From Gonium pectorale (taxonomy: Eukaryota > Chlorophyta > Chlorophyceae > Chlamydomonadales > Volvocaceae): a stretch of 64,000 nt of DNA. The stretch lies in the NCBI GenBank assembly GCA_001584585.1, contig LSYV01000002.1:2349949-2413948 (forward strand). Reading direction: 5' to 3'. The translations under genes were made by a program, and so were the position numbers. Below, in pieces: positions 37,917 to 50,007 of the stretch. The number at the start of each line of letters is the position of its first letter. The stretch's first letter is position 1. The notes under the pieces are model-generated. The model was not told the origin of the DNA and searched no databases. It was given only the letters and a program-made list of their open reading frames with translations.

Positions 37917-38467
37917 TCAATCGTCTGCTTCCTCGGCTCCCTCCTTGTCCTCCTTTGCTTGAAGGAAAGGGTTGGCAATCTCCTCCATGCCTGTAGATGG
38001 TGCCACGAGCATCACTGCTGTCCCACGGCACACCTGCGGCGCCGCCACGTAACCGACGGGTAGATACCCATGTATACATTTAGCGTGCTTCCCAGTGACC
38101 GCTTACCAGCAGGCCGAGTGTCCGAGTCTCGTCTGTCACCGTGAGCGGGTCCTCCGGGTCTGCACGGGCCATGGTTTGGGTCATGGCACGCCGAGCAACA
38201 CCCACTTGTGTACAAGGGACTGTGCAAGAGCGCACCTCGCAGGTATTCCACCGCCTCGTCGAGCACCAGGTTCAGAAGCTGGTCGTAGCCCTTCAAGATC
38301 CCTTGCACTGCATTGGCACATCAGCATTCCTCGATCGAGAAAGGGAGGTATTTACCAAACTATGCATACACGGTCACACCTTCCCGGCCTCCAGCTAGCT
38401 TGACGCGCACGCCCTTGTCGACAAACTTCGCAAGGTCGACGGCGGACTCTTTTCCCTTAGTGGCCAT
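37917..38467 (-). CDS. LSM7: U6 snRNA-associated Sm-like protein LSm7
   Basis: Subunit of the heptameric LSm1-7 (cytoplasmic mRNA decay) and LSm2-8 (nuclear, U6 snRNA) rings. Four exons in phase: 38467-38380, 38307-38236, 38159-38107, 38033-37917, giving 109 aa, about the size of other LSm7 proteins. The sequence follows the family throughout: LAKFVDKGVRVKLAGGRE, then GILKGYDQLLNLVLDEAVEY (Sm1), DPEDPLTVTDETRTLGLL, then VCRGTAVMLVAPSTGMEEI (Sm2), and an acidic end EEADD. The start is the only Met before the conserved core. It converges with the kinesin gene (308 bp between stops) and is divergent from the ABC ATPase gene (216 bp between starts). A TGTAA motif on the minus strand at 37773-37769 is a candidate polyadenylation signal. 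Confidence 0.95.
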
Positions 38468-38683
38468 GATGACAAGGAGTGAGGTCACTGCATTAGAAGC
38501 CACACCATGAACTGGTGGGTCGTTTGCGCGCTTTGCAGTGGTTTCGGGCCGAGCAGTGGAGCCAGCTTCGGTGGTAAACCTTGCGCAAAAGCGCTGCCTG
38601 CAGCCATTGTGTGCTCACACTGTGTCCCTCTCTGAAACTTACACACATATACATCGCTGCCTCGTGGTAATCAGAGCCAGTGC

Positions 38684-40352
38684 ATGGCGATGCTGGCGCG
38701 TAGTGTATCAGCGGGGCTTGGCAGGCCCCAAGCGCGCAGCTGTGACGCACCGGACCAAACGTGGGCGGCCGTCGCCTGCCGGGCGCTCAGCAGCCACGGC
38801 GCCAGCACTAGCACGAACTTCCCCAGCAGCGTGGCAAACCACCCCGCAGTCCGGCGCGCTTCGGGCCAGAACTCGGTGGTCATACACAATTTGCGACTTC
38901 AGCTTGGCCCGCGAGGGGCAAAGCGGTCGGTGCTGAACGGAGTGGACCTACAAGTCCGGCGCGGCTCGCTCCACATGCTGCTGGGCCCCAACGGCTGCGG
39001 GAAATCAACACTACTGAAAGTGCTTGGAGGGCTGCTGGAGCCGGATAGCGGGCTGCTGGACACGGACCAGCCCAGTGGCTTTGTGTTCCAGAATCCAGAC
39101 CACCAGGTGGTCATGCCCACGGTTGCGGCGGACGTGGCCTTCGGGCTCGGCCGGTGAGCTGCGCGCGCGCGTGTGACCGAAGGCAGCACCATATGCCCAC
39201 AGGGATGCACTAGACCGTATGTTGTTAGCGTATGGTGTAAAGGGGGAGGCTGTGCCTGCGTTGAGGAGGAGGAAGGCCATCCCTGCCATTTGGTCCCACC
39301 TAACGAATTGCAATACGGTAGGGACAGCCCGTGGATAGCCTTTTGGGTCCCTGCTGTAGGCTCGATGGCTCAACGCCTGTTTGCACATGCCGTATGATGG
39401 CGCGCACGTGTGTCGCAGGCATGCAGCAAGCCACACACATGCTTGTCCCCATGCTGTCCATGCAACTTGAAGGGTAAAGTCATAGAACTCGCCCAGGGAC
39501 TTCATTCCAGCTGCCTGGCCGTACCCTTTGCTGCTTGCAGCTACAAAATGCGCGAGGCGCAGGTATCGGAAGCTGTGCGGTCGTCGTTGCGGCTGGTCAA
39601 CTTGGAGGACTTCATGTACCGGGCGACGCACACCCTATCCGGAGGGCAGCGGCAGCGTGTCGCCATTGCAGGTGCGCTCCACGCAGCACAGGGCGGCGCG
39701 CTGGGTTTTCAGGGATTGGCAGCGGCCCGGATCGCCGTTTCTTTAGTCATAGAACAGCAGTCCGCTGCGCCGTCCCAATCACAGGCGTCCTGGCCGAGAA
39801 TCCAAAGTTGCTGCTGCTGGACGAGCTGACGACCTTTTTAGACCGGGAAGACCAGTTTGGAGTGCTGGAGGTCGTCCGTAACATTGCCTCCGAGCGGAGG
39901 GATGTAACAGCAATCTGGGTCACACACAGGTCAGACGGGCAGGAAACATGCGTCGGTTAGGGCGGGGAATCAAAACGTGCGATGGTTTCACGCAGCAGTA
40001 GCCGGGTCCTGCGTAACGTAGTAACGCATCTGCAGCTGCGGCTCTGCAACCGTTGAAGACAGTTTTAGACCAACGGGGTACGGGATGAACATGCATAATT
40101 ACATCTGGGACTTCGTGTGCCAAGGATGCAAGGGCCATGCTCAAAGCAACAGACATGAATATGTACCGGACACGCAACTGACACGCCCACACCAAATCGC
40201 CTCACTGCCCTGCCTCACTGCCCTGCTTCTGCAGGTTCGAGGAGTTGCAATTTGCGGATGCGGCTAGCTACATGGAGGACGGGCGCGTCGTCTTTACGGG
40301 CACTCCGGAGGAGACTAAGGCATACATGCGCGGCCTGGGAGCACCCGTATAG
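38684..40352 (+). CDS. ABCI10: Plastid ABC transporter ATP-binding subunit, ABCI10-type
   Basis: Soluble ATPase subunit of a plastid ECF-type (CbiO-like) transporter. Four exons in phase: 38684-39153, 39541-39671, 39785-39929, 40235-40352, giving 287 aa. The first 60 residues ([19 protein letters not shown]...) are Ala/Arg/Ser-rich like a transit peptide. Then follow [14 protein letters not shown], Walker [18 protein letters not shown]-loop [16 protein letters not shown], signature [19 protein letters not shown], and Walker B with the unusual [16 protein letters not shown]. The H-loop is [15 protein letters not shown], followed by [14 protein letters not shown]. The DELTTFLD version in place of DEPTAGLD matches, from memory, the plant ABCI10 group. 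No membrane subunit is nearby; partners must be encoded elsewhere. Confidence 0.9.
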
Positions 40353-40498
40353 GACACGAAGACGGCCCGCACGGTCCAAATCAGACCTGCCGAGCTCAAG
40401 CCAGTGCATTCTGGTGGTTACGCAGCCATGCCCATGGATTCATGAGTGGCGATCCGGAATGCCCCAACTCTCGTTCCGCCTGCCCCCTGAACCCGCTG

Positions 40499-42045
40499 TT
40501 ATTGGGCTCCGCGTGCAATAATCCCGACGATGGAGTCCGGCTCGGCTGCACGCTTGGCGGGGGTGATGGAGCGCAGGGGAGTGGGCTGCATCCGACCGAG
40601 CGTCTTCTGCTCCTGGATTGCCTGCAGCACGTTGGACATGCGCTTGCTGACCTCCTCCATGCGCGCCCTGTCACACAGCGGCAGGGTTCCTCTTAAGAAG
40701 GGAATGGCGGTGTTGCACGCGGAGGGTTTATGCTCTGCTTCCTTGCATTGTTTGGGACTGGATAGCTATTGCTGGGTGGTGCGTCGACTAGTACAGAGAT
40801 AGTGGGCCAGGTGCGCTTCCGGACTGTAAGCAAGGAAGCCTGTGCCCAGCACCTTACCGCAGGGCCGGAAGCTTGTCCGCAGCCGCGACCAATGCATCGT
40901 TGATGTGCACCGCTGCTCCTGACGATGCCGAGCCGGCATCTACCGACATGCGTCGCTCCGCTTTGCCTGGTGAAGGGTCCAGAGTGATGCCCGCTTGTTG
41001 TAGTTGTTCATGTTGCAATGCCCAGGGACCCCCGATAGCCCGTGGCTGTGGCACTTACCCGGCGTCCACATGGTGAGCTCGCCCGCCCGCAGCACCGGCC
41101 GCAATGACTCCGCTTGTGCCGCCATGGCTTGCACGACGCCGACTGTTACGCTCCTGCGGAGTGCTGAAACACGCCCAACCGCCTCCGTGACCTGCACACA
41201 GCGCCAGGAAAACCCTTCATTCCGTAGTCTGCTGTCAGCGTCGCACAGAACGCACGCATGTGCGGCATGGTGGACTCCGAACCTCCCCCGACGCAGCGCG
41301 GCGCCACCTGCTCGCTCAGCCGGGACACCGTGCTGGTCGTGGACACATCCGGCTCCCTGCAAAAGATGCAACAAGGGGCGTGAAGACCAGCATAGACAAT
41401 GCTGGCCTGGGGCTACTCCTACTCTGATGCCGTTTCGCCATCGGCGCTCTGCATAGGCTCGGGGCCCGCCCCAGAGGTTTCAATCCCCAGGGCCGTTATG
41501 ATTGCCTCCTGTTCCACGCGGGCGGCACAACTAGTCAAGCAAGTCAGGTAGCTCCCACTTCCATGCTCACATGCCCCTCACCACAGTGGCCTTCACGCCA
41601 GGGCACGCATTCGTGTCAATGCCGCTCAGCGATTCGAGCAGGAGAATCCGTATAATTTCTTTATCTGAACTCCCCAACGGCAATGACATGAAGCCCAGAA
41701 GCTCCCCGAAGCCGAGCGTATTGCGTGCAGGTGAAGAGGAGTATGGGACAGACGGGTCACGATTTAAATGTTTTGCAAACGTCTTCCATGTATGATAACG
41801 CAGTGCATACTGTGTGTCTCAGCAGCTCATGGTTTTCCTGGAAGGAGTCAAAGAATCCAAATACGGTGCCCCAGGGTCAGGCCTCTAAGCCCCTAACCTC
41901 GGGACTGTTAACTTGTCCTAATTACAATACCCGTTTTCAGTACCATGCCTTCGCTTCTACGACCTTCTCCTACTGCTCCCTCGAAGAGCTCTTCGAGCAG
42001 GCGCAGAAGCCCTGTGCGGGGTGACCGCCGAAGCTGAACAGCCAT
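40499..42045 (-). CDS. Unknown protein, helical/coiled-coil-like, seven exons
   Basis: Seven exons chain in phase to about 280 aa: 42045-41974, 41809-41607, 41530-41423, 41356-41308, 41191-41059, 40966-40858, 40667-40499. Visible parts are MAVQLRRSPRTGLLRLLEEL, then YALRYHTWKTFAKHLNRDPS and LGFGELLGFMSLPLGSSDKE with IIRILLLESLSGI, an acidic linker, a helical stretch RLSEQVTEAVGRVSALRRSV, and a C-terminal helix ARMEEVSKRMSNVLQAIQEQ. It ends with a Pro/Arg-rich tail and TAA. The first donor (41974 or 41944) and the start (42045, or an upstream in-frame codon) are the weak points. I do not recognise the family. Composition suggests a structural or complex subunit. It is divergent from the CDKL kinase gene, 136 bp apart, and convergent with ABCI10, 146 bp between stops. 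Confidence 0.65.
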
Positions 42046-42181
42046 AGCAGCAATTACACGGGGACTGCTGAGCCTGACGAAGTTCAGAGCTAGGAGGTCG
42101 CGATGCTGCGGTGAGGTTTTTACAAAACCATCAGGACAATATCGGCTCATAGTAATAGCAGCGCGTTAACAACATCGCTGG
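42046..42181. promoter_or_regulatory. Short divergent promoter region
   Basis: Only 136 bp separate the proposed start codons of the unknown minus-strand gene and the CDKL kinase gene. Both promoters and both 5' untranslated regions would have to share this DNA. Alternatively, the true start of one of them lies in an unrecognised upstream exon. I see no clear TATA box or other named motif. Confidence 0.4.
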
Positions 42182-45100
42182 ATGGTCCTCAGGGCGGCCC
42201 ACTATAAGTCGGACGCCGTGGCGGATGCGCCGGCCAAGTCACCACCAAAGCATCGACCTGGGTAGGCTACAGTCGTGGACGTAGCCTATCTATGTTCTGC
42301 AGATGTCGGCGGGGGTGGGGCGCGGCCCTGCTGCCAGAGTCTTAACGCCCTCGCCATGGGGTCGGCCCCTACCACCCTTACGTGCTTGTGCAGTGGGATA
42401 CTGGACCTGGCCCTCACGGCTGCGGACAAGTATGCTCTGAGCCTGCTGCCGACGGGCCTGAAGGGTACCGGCCTGTCCAGCGAACAGGGGCCTGCAGCGG
42501 CTCCATCCTTCAAAATGCCGCGCGGAGGTGGTAACCCCATCTTCCAGAGCACTCCCGCGCCGCCCATTGCTGGGGCAGTACAGCAGGCGTCTGCAGACAA
42601 CCGCGCAGCCTCGAGCTGGGACACCAGCTTTAAGGAAATAATGGCTGCACTGGAGCCCGACAGTAGAACCCTGAAACCTGTGAGTACCAGTGCGGCTGAG
42701 GTTTGTACGCGCCACCGCGTCGTCGGTGTGCCGGCCTTTCCGTGAGCTTACAGAAGCCGGCAGCGGCTACGGGGTTGTCCGACAATGGTAGAGGTTCGCT
42801 GCTGCAGCACCGTGGCTGACTTAGGGTTTGTGAACACCTTCCGTACAGGCCAAGCTTCGTGACATTAAGTACCCGAACCAGAACCACGGCATGCCCACCG
42901 GGGCTGCTAGCGCTCCAGCGCGGCGGGAATTGGACGACGCCCTTGTTACGTTGCTAAGGCCCCCACGCCGGACCGGCAAGGGCTCGATACCCTCGTATTC
43001 GACGCCCACAAAGGGTGCTAGCAGGCAGGGCCGGCGGCCAGATGTGCAGGTGCGTTCCAAGTTACAATGTTTTGCAGTCTGCCAATTATATTGCCCATGC
43101 CCTAACGCAAATCCTCTTACTCTGCCACGGGGCGTGCTGTCGGCTTGCCCTCTGCTTGGAAAGATTGTACTGCTGATACTGACGCGATGAGCGGACCGAC
43201 GCCTACCCGTCAACGTGCCGGCCCTCAGGGAATGGATGTACAATACGACCTGGTTCCTGGCCTAAAGCTGGCGTGGGCGGGGCCTAATGCGGCCGGATAC
43301 AGCGTTGCCGGCTATGGGAACAGCCCCAAGAAGTATACTAGCCAGCTGGTTGGCCGCGTAAGCCCACACTACTCGGGGTCGCCAAGCTACCAGGTGGGAT
43401 TAGTTGCTGGCAGGGCCCAGCACATCGCCCGTTTCGGGGTAGCGGTGCCGGGGCCATGCGGTTGCTGGACTGCTTGGTGCAAGCAGGGAGGACAAAGCGT
43501 TTCCATCACCCGTTCTCTTTTGCTCCCAATCCCGCCCCGGCTTCTTTGTGGATACCCGCATGCTACCCACAGGATTCCGTGCACCTGCCAGACATCAGCA
43601 GCAACACCTTCTCGCCCCAGCCCAGCAGTCACCACATCTTGTACGCTCCACATCACACGCCCACGCGCGGCAACAGCTACGGCTCGCCCCACAATACGTG
43701 GTCGCCGGGCCAGGTTCTACACGCGCGCAGGGCCCTTCCATACGTCTCCGCCAACTCGCCGTCCTTGGCGCGGCCGCTGACCGTGCAGTACCACCCCGTG
43801 CTGAAGGCCTCCGCGTCTGGCAGCCTGGGCTCGGTGCAGCCGCCGGGCAGCTCCCCCGCCGCAGGGTGGGGGCCGCGAATGTCACCGCCGCACCCCGGCG
43901 CTACGCAGGTCGGCGCGCAGGGTAGCAGCATCGGGTCGGGCAATCAGGCGAGCCCACGTAATGGCCAGAACGGCACGCCGCCTTACAGGCTGCCTCCGCC
44001 GCCACCTGAACTGGCGGCGGAGATGGCTCGACTGCGCAGCGTGCACGAGCATGATGCGCCCAGCGGTCCCAGCGACTCCGGCCAGCCGCCGCTTGTACAC
44101 TCCAAGGTGAGACGTGGCCAGGAAGGGCGGGGTCTCAGCCCATGCAACGACATGTCATCACCGGCACATTGCTATCATGTGCCGGCGTATCCTTTTGAGG
44201 CTGCGGGACATAATTGTACCGCCTTACAACCCTTGCAGTCCAAGTTCCTGCAAATGTACGAGGACCCCAACCGGCCGGTGGCCGCCATCGACGCCAAGCA
44301 GCTGCTGGCGGATGTGCTGCCACCCAATAAGCAGCCGCCAGGCCGCAAGAACTCATCTCAGCTCGTGTCTGCCAGCAGCGGCAGCAACGTCGGGCGCTCA
44401 CCCATGTACGAGCGACGGCTCAAGCCGCTCCCCAGCGGCGCAGCAGGTGACGATGGCCAGCAGCGGTCGCATGCAAACGGCGGGGCCCACGGCCAGCAGC
44501 CGGCCTCAGGGCAGCCGGTGCCGCCAGGTGAAGAGTCGTCGGAGGCTGTTAGCAGCGCCCGCGCGACGCCAATGTCGTCAATGCTTGAACAGGAGGACAC
44601 GGCGGCGTTGGAGGCAGAGCTGGAGGGCGAGCCCAGCCGATTGGGACCGTCGGCAGCAGAGCCACGTGCGCAGGCTCCTGAGGCCTCCGAAGGCCCGGTG
44701 GACGCAGCCGTTGCAGCGGAGGACGTGTCGTCGGTAGCGCTGCAGCCCAGCTCCGGTGAAGCCCTGCCGGTGGCTGCGAATGCGGATACGGGGTGTCACG
44801 CCGCGCAGGAATCGTTACCATACGATGGAGATGCCGCGGAGGCGAGACCGGATGAGGAGGCTGCTAGCCCAGTGGCGGAGGCTGCGGCCGTGAGTGCGAA
44901 TGGAACCACGGAGGGTGCCACACCGCAATCGGATGCGCAGGGTCCAGAGCAGTTACTGGGGTCCTCAGCGCCGGAGCCGGACCCTGCAGCAGCATTGAGC
45001 CACGCCCCGGGACCTGAGGCGGCCGCGGCTCTGTCCGCGCCTGCTCCAGTGGAGGCTTCTGCTGACAACCCTCGTGCGGCAAGCGTGCATTCGAATGACG

Positions 45101-48100
45101 CGCTTGTGGGCATTGCGGCTGCACAGCCTGTGGTCACGGGGCAGGAGACGGCCGCTGCAGAAGCATCGGCACCGGCGCAAGAGCTGGGATCGTCTGACGG
45201 CAGAGCAGGTGTAGGGGACGCACTAACGGCTGCTCCGGCGGACCAGGCGGCTGCGGCCGACCAGGCAGCAGCGCAACATGCTGGTGTGGATACTTCGGTA
45301 CCAGTTGCTGTGCCCTCTGCGGCCGAAGAGGAGGCTGCTGCCGCATCAGCCGATGGTACCGAAATGCAGAGAGGCATGGGGACAGCTGCGGCCGACGCCA
45401 TTGCGCTTGCGCCGGAAAACGCGGAGCAGGTGCCGGAGGCCGCTGGCGGTATGCCGGAGGCGGTTTTACCGTCGCTAGCGGCTGCAGAGGAGGCGGTGGA
45501 CGCGATCGGGACGGCGCCGGAGACCACTGCACAGGTGCCGGAGGTGGAGGCGGCTGAAACAGTGCCGGGTGCTGCCGAGAAGGTGCTGAAATCGGCCAGA
45601 GCGTCTCCGGACGTCGCCGAGCAGGCGCCGGAGGCTTCTGTGACAGAGCCGGAGGCGGCTGATAAGGCACCGGAGGCGGCCGATGAGGCGCCGGAGGTGG
45701 CTGATAAGGCGCCGGAGGTCCCTGAGGCAGCGCCAGAATCCGCCGATCAGGCACGGGAGGCCGGGGTGGCAGCTGAGGATGCTGAGCAGGTGCAACAGGT
45801 GTCAGAAGCAGCGCTGGATACCGGGATAGCTACGGAGCCAGGGCCGCAAGCACAAGCTGCACCGTTGGCAGCTCCCGAGGCTGCCCCTGCCGAGTCTGTT
45901 GCGGAGCCCACGTGCGAGGAGGCTGTGCCTTCGGCGGAGGCGGCGGTGGAGGGTTCCTCCAGTGTGGCCAAGCCGCCGGCGCCTGCGCCCGCAGCCGATG
46001 ATTGGTCGATCTCCCTGCCGCCGGGAGTGTCCCCTGAAGACGCCCAGGCCGCCGTCATCCGCATCCAATCCCACGCGCGCGGCTTCCTGGCCCGGCGCCA
46101 GGTTGCCGAGCTGCGCAAGGGCCACGAGGCGGGCCAGGCGGCCCTCACGGCGGCCGTCTCCGCTGCCGCCAAGGTCAACGCTTTTGAGCTCCCCCCTGGC
46201 GTCACGCCCGAGATGGCGGAGGCCGCGGCCATCCGGGTGCAGGCTCACGCCCGTGGCTACTTTGCCCGGCGCAAGGTCGCCCTCCTGCGGCGTGGCCTGG
46301 GGCCCGACAGCTCGAACACCGCGGAGGGAGGGGCGCCCGAGCAGCAGGACAAGGCGCAGGGCGAGCAGCAGGGGCACGAGGAGTCCGAGTTCGAGCTGCC
46401 GCCGGGCGTGACTCCGGAGATGGCCGAGGCGGCCGCGATCCGCGTGCAAGCGCACGCGCGAGGCTACTTCGCGCGCCGGCGGGTGCGCCAGCTGCGCACC
46501 GCGAGCGTGGCGCCGGTGGTGCCCACGGAGCTGCCGGTCCGAGAGGATGCAGACATGGCGTTGCGGGAGGCCGGCGAGGCGGTGGGCATGGGGCTAGGGC
46601 CCGAGGACCCAGCAGCGGTCGCTGCAGCCGCCGCGGCCGCGGCCGCTGCTGCCGAGGATGAGCTGGAGGGCATGGTGGTCAAGGGCCTGGACGAGGAGGC
46701 CGAGCCCGCAGCAGCAAAGGAGGAGGAGGGCCCTCAGGAGCTTACCGTTGACGCTCTGAAGGCGGCCCTAGCGGATGACGAAGACGACGATGTCGCAGCC
46801 GGGACAGACGGGCTCGACACCGCCGACGCTGCGGCGGCTGAGGGTGCCACTCCGGAGGTTGACATGTCCGACCCCGCCGCCGTCGCTGCGGCGGCGGCAG
46901 CCGCCGCCGCGGCCAGCAAGGGCGCCGTGCGCATCTTCGGCGAGAACGGCGACACGCTGGCGGATACGGCCGCCGCGGCGGACCAGGCAACGGCGGAGGA
47001 GGTGAGCATGGCCCGCCTGGCGGCCAACTCGGCGCGCACATCCGCCATGTTCCAGGGCGCCGGCGCGGAGATGCGGTACAGCGACGACGAGGCATCGGCC
47101 CTGGAGCTGATGGACAACCTCGACGGCCTGTTGCAAGGCGACGACGAGGCGGCGGCGGCCGCCGCTGCCGTCGCCGCTGCCGCAGCAGCGGCCCCTGCCG
47201 ACGGCGAGTTGGTGTCCATCTCCCCACACGGTGTCTCTGCGCCCCAGGCGTTGGGTGCCAGTGGTACCGGCAGTGCTACCAGCCCGATGGACGTCGTGGA
47301 GCCTGGCGGCGTACGTGTGCTGGCTGGAAAGTACGAGGTGCAGCACGTGGTGGGCGAGGGCGCATACGGCATGGTGATGAAGTGCAAGGTTCGAGGTACG
47401 GAGCCGCCCACCTGGGTGGCGATTAAGGAGTTCAAGATCGACGACAACGACCCGGACGCAGAGGACGTGAAGCGCACCAGCTTGCGGGAGGTGGCGGTCC
47501 TGGAGGCGCTGCAGCACCCGCACGTGGTGCGCTTTGTGGACAAGTGAGTAACACGTACCACACGAAGGGGTAAAGGTCCGCGTGGATGGATGCGTGTTGG
47601 AGACGAGGGATGGGTTCTCGAGGTGCGGGGTGGGCTGGGCGGTTTGGCGCTAGGCGCTTGTGGTGTTGTGAATGCTCTGTGCCCTGTGAGGGTCTACGGG
47701 GCGGAGGACGACGGAAGCCGTGCTTCCGTTCAGGCGCTGTGCGTTCTTGTGTGCGAGTCAAGCACGAGAGGCTCCTGGTGCCTCTCGGCGGCCATGCGGC
47801 GTGCTGAGTCTGGCATTGCTGCGGGCGTCGCGCGCGGCAGCAAACCCTCATTTCCAATAACGGACCTCTCGTAATGTGCTTCCGCTTTCAGTTTAACCCG
47901 GCGCCCTGTCTCTTCGTCTGCAGGTTCATGGTTGGCGACCGTCTCTTCATCGTGATGGAGTTCCTGCCCTGCAACCTGCTGGAGCTGCTGGAGGCGCAGC
48001 CGGGCGGCATGGACCGGGACGCGGTGCGGCTTATCATGTTCCAGCTCTGCTCCGCCATCGCCTTCATCCACAGCAAGGTGTGGCGTGTATGGCTGGCCGC

Positions 48101-50007
48101 GTTGGTCCCTCCCGCAACCGTCCAACGTCCTTGTGAGGATCTTGCTTCGGTGCTCTCACAGGACGATATCCTCCCCGCTCACAACTTCACACTAGTCCTC
48201 TCCCAGCTTCTCTCTGAAGCATCTTTCTAGATATTGCGATGACACCGTCACCGCTCCGCTGGCCTCCCCTTCACCGCAGGGCATGCTCTATCGGGACATC
48301 AAGCCGGAGAACCTGCTGGTGGACGAGTCGGGGACGGTCAAGCTCTGCGACTTTGGTGAGTAGCCTGTGTAGTAGGCCTCCAATGCACCGAGGCGACACT
48401 CAGCAGGGACTGCAGGCACAGTGCAGCGACCTCACCAAGGTGCCAACACTCGGTAGTCTGAACCGCTGGTGGGCGGGTGCGCGGCCGGCCAGTGCGTGGC
48501 CCTCCGATGCCCCCTTGCCCACCCGCACGCAAACTATCTACTCGCCTGCGATGGTTTCCTGACCCGACGCCGTCATCACCCTGCCGCCCTTCGCCCCACC
48601 CTGCTGCAGGCTTTGCGCGGTACCTCCCCAGCAAGCCCACGTCGCACCTCACCGACTACGTGGCCACCCGCTGGTACCGCGCGCCCGAGCTGCTGCTGGG
48701 CCCGCCGTACAAGGACTCCACCGGCAGGCACATTCAGTACATGTACGGGCCGCAAGTGGTGAGTCATCATGGCCACGTGGGAGCCTCGCAATGGTGGAAG
48801 CTGCCGCCCACACGAGGGCCGTACGCGTGCGCCACCTCGCCGCGCGTGCCTCCCAGCGCCCCGTTTGGGCCCCGTGCTCCATCCGATTTTTCGGATTTTT
48901 TCGGGGGTGGAACAGAGTGCCGTTGCCCGCCAGTTCGCGCGACCTCGTACGCTTTCACGTCCCCGATGAATCCTGCCACCGTCTGCGTCCTTGGGGCTGC
49001 CCCAGCAGCACCGCTCTCCCTGACTCGTTGCTTGCTGCCCACCACCACGGAAGAGTGGTGCAGTATGCCAGTATAGCTGCATCAGACCAGTGTCCCTCAA
49101 CGGCCTTTCCCACCCCACCAACCTCTTCACCCCATCAACCTCGCCACCCGCGCAGGACATGTGGGCCGTTGGCTGCCTGATGGGGGAGCTGCTCGACGGC
49201 GAGCCGCTCTTCGCGGGCGACTCAGACTTGGACCAGCTCTACCGCGTGCAGCAGGTCCTGGGTCCCATGGCCCCCAGCCACCAATACCTCTTCTATGCCA
49301 ACCCCCACAACACCGGCATTGTGTTCAACATTAAGCAGCCGCTCACGCTGTCTTCGCGGTACCGGGGCAAGGTCTCGGACGTGGAACTGGATTTCATGTC
49401 GGGGCTGTTGAACATGGATCCGGACCGGCGCCTGACGGGGGAGCAGTGCCTGCAGCACCCCTACCTGTCAGACCTGGCGGCGGCGGCGCTGGCTGCCTCG
49501 TTGCCGAGCACACCCATGCCATCGAACCCCGCCGCGCCTTCCGACGACTTTCCAGTGCCGGTGGCGGCGGCGCTGGCGGCCGAGGATGAGGAGGCTACAA
49601 GCCAGAGCGCCGTCACGGCAGCGGCGGGTCCGGACGTGCTTTCGACGCCGCGTGGTCCGCCCAGTGAGTCCGGGCTAAGCGGGCTGCAGACGCCGCATAG
49701 CAGGGGGCTGGCAGTGGCGAACTCCCTGACGAAGCGTGCGGGGTCACTGACCCGAGGGGCGGGGTCACTGACGCGGACGCGGGGCTCGATGCGCGGGGGC
49801 GGGACGCCGCCGATGCGCAGCAGCTATAGCCCGCTTCCACAGCTGGGCGCTGAGCCTCTGCGCGCGGGGTCGCTGGTGCGGGCGCATGAGAGCGGGGAGG
49901 TGGTGATTGTGGAGGGCGTGGTGGAGGCAGAGGCGGACCGGGAGGTCAAGTCGCCGCTGCGGTCCGTCGGCTCACAGAGTGGGGTGATTGCCGCGGTGGC
50001 GGGGTAG
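42182..50007 (+). CDS. CDKL-family protein kinase with a long IQ-motif N-terminal extension
   Basis: Serine/threonine kinase of the cyclin-dependent-kinase-like (CDKL) family, whose Chlamydomonas member LF5 controls flagellar length. Exons: 42182-42261, 42394-42679, 42849-43049, 43229-43393, 43573-47543, 47924-48077, 48280-48355, 48610-48758, 49156-50007; about 1977 aa. A possible in-phase intron at 44107-44238 would give 1933. The first 1490 residues are a Pro/Ser-rich part, an Ala/Glu/Pro repeat part (45420-45770), three IQ motifs ([28 protein letters not shown] twice; 46050-46480), and Ala-rich tracts. The kinase begins [17 protein letters not shown], with [28 protein letters not shown], the CDKL signature [38 protein letters not shown] and [17 protein letters not shown]. 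The catalytic HRD His is Tyr. A low-complexity tail of about 160 residues follows. Exon 1 start is inferred from phase and context. Confidence 0.85.
46050..46490 (+). other. Three IQ-motif units in the CDKL kinase extension
   Basis: Three units begin with the conserved lead-in PPGV(S/T)PE and have I-R-(I/V)-Q-x-H-A-R-G-(F/Y)-(L/F)-A-R-R. They fit the IQ consensus IQxxxRGxxxR, which binds calmodulin or related light chains. Units 2 and 3 share the lead-in [16 protein letters not shown] almost residue for residue, pointing to recent duplication. Unit 1 differs more. Confidence 0.85.

Noticed and set aside
44796..45754. Long minus-strand Ala/Ser/Pro- and Pro-rich frames opposite the CDKL extension
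   Set aside because: They are antisense shadows of the Ala/Glu/Pro codon repeats on the + strand and have no splice structure or domain.
46734..47561. 275-codon minus-strand frame
   Set aside because: It mirrors the Ala-rich region and the start of the kinase domain; the + strand has conserved kinase motifs, so this one is a shadow.
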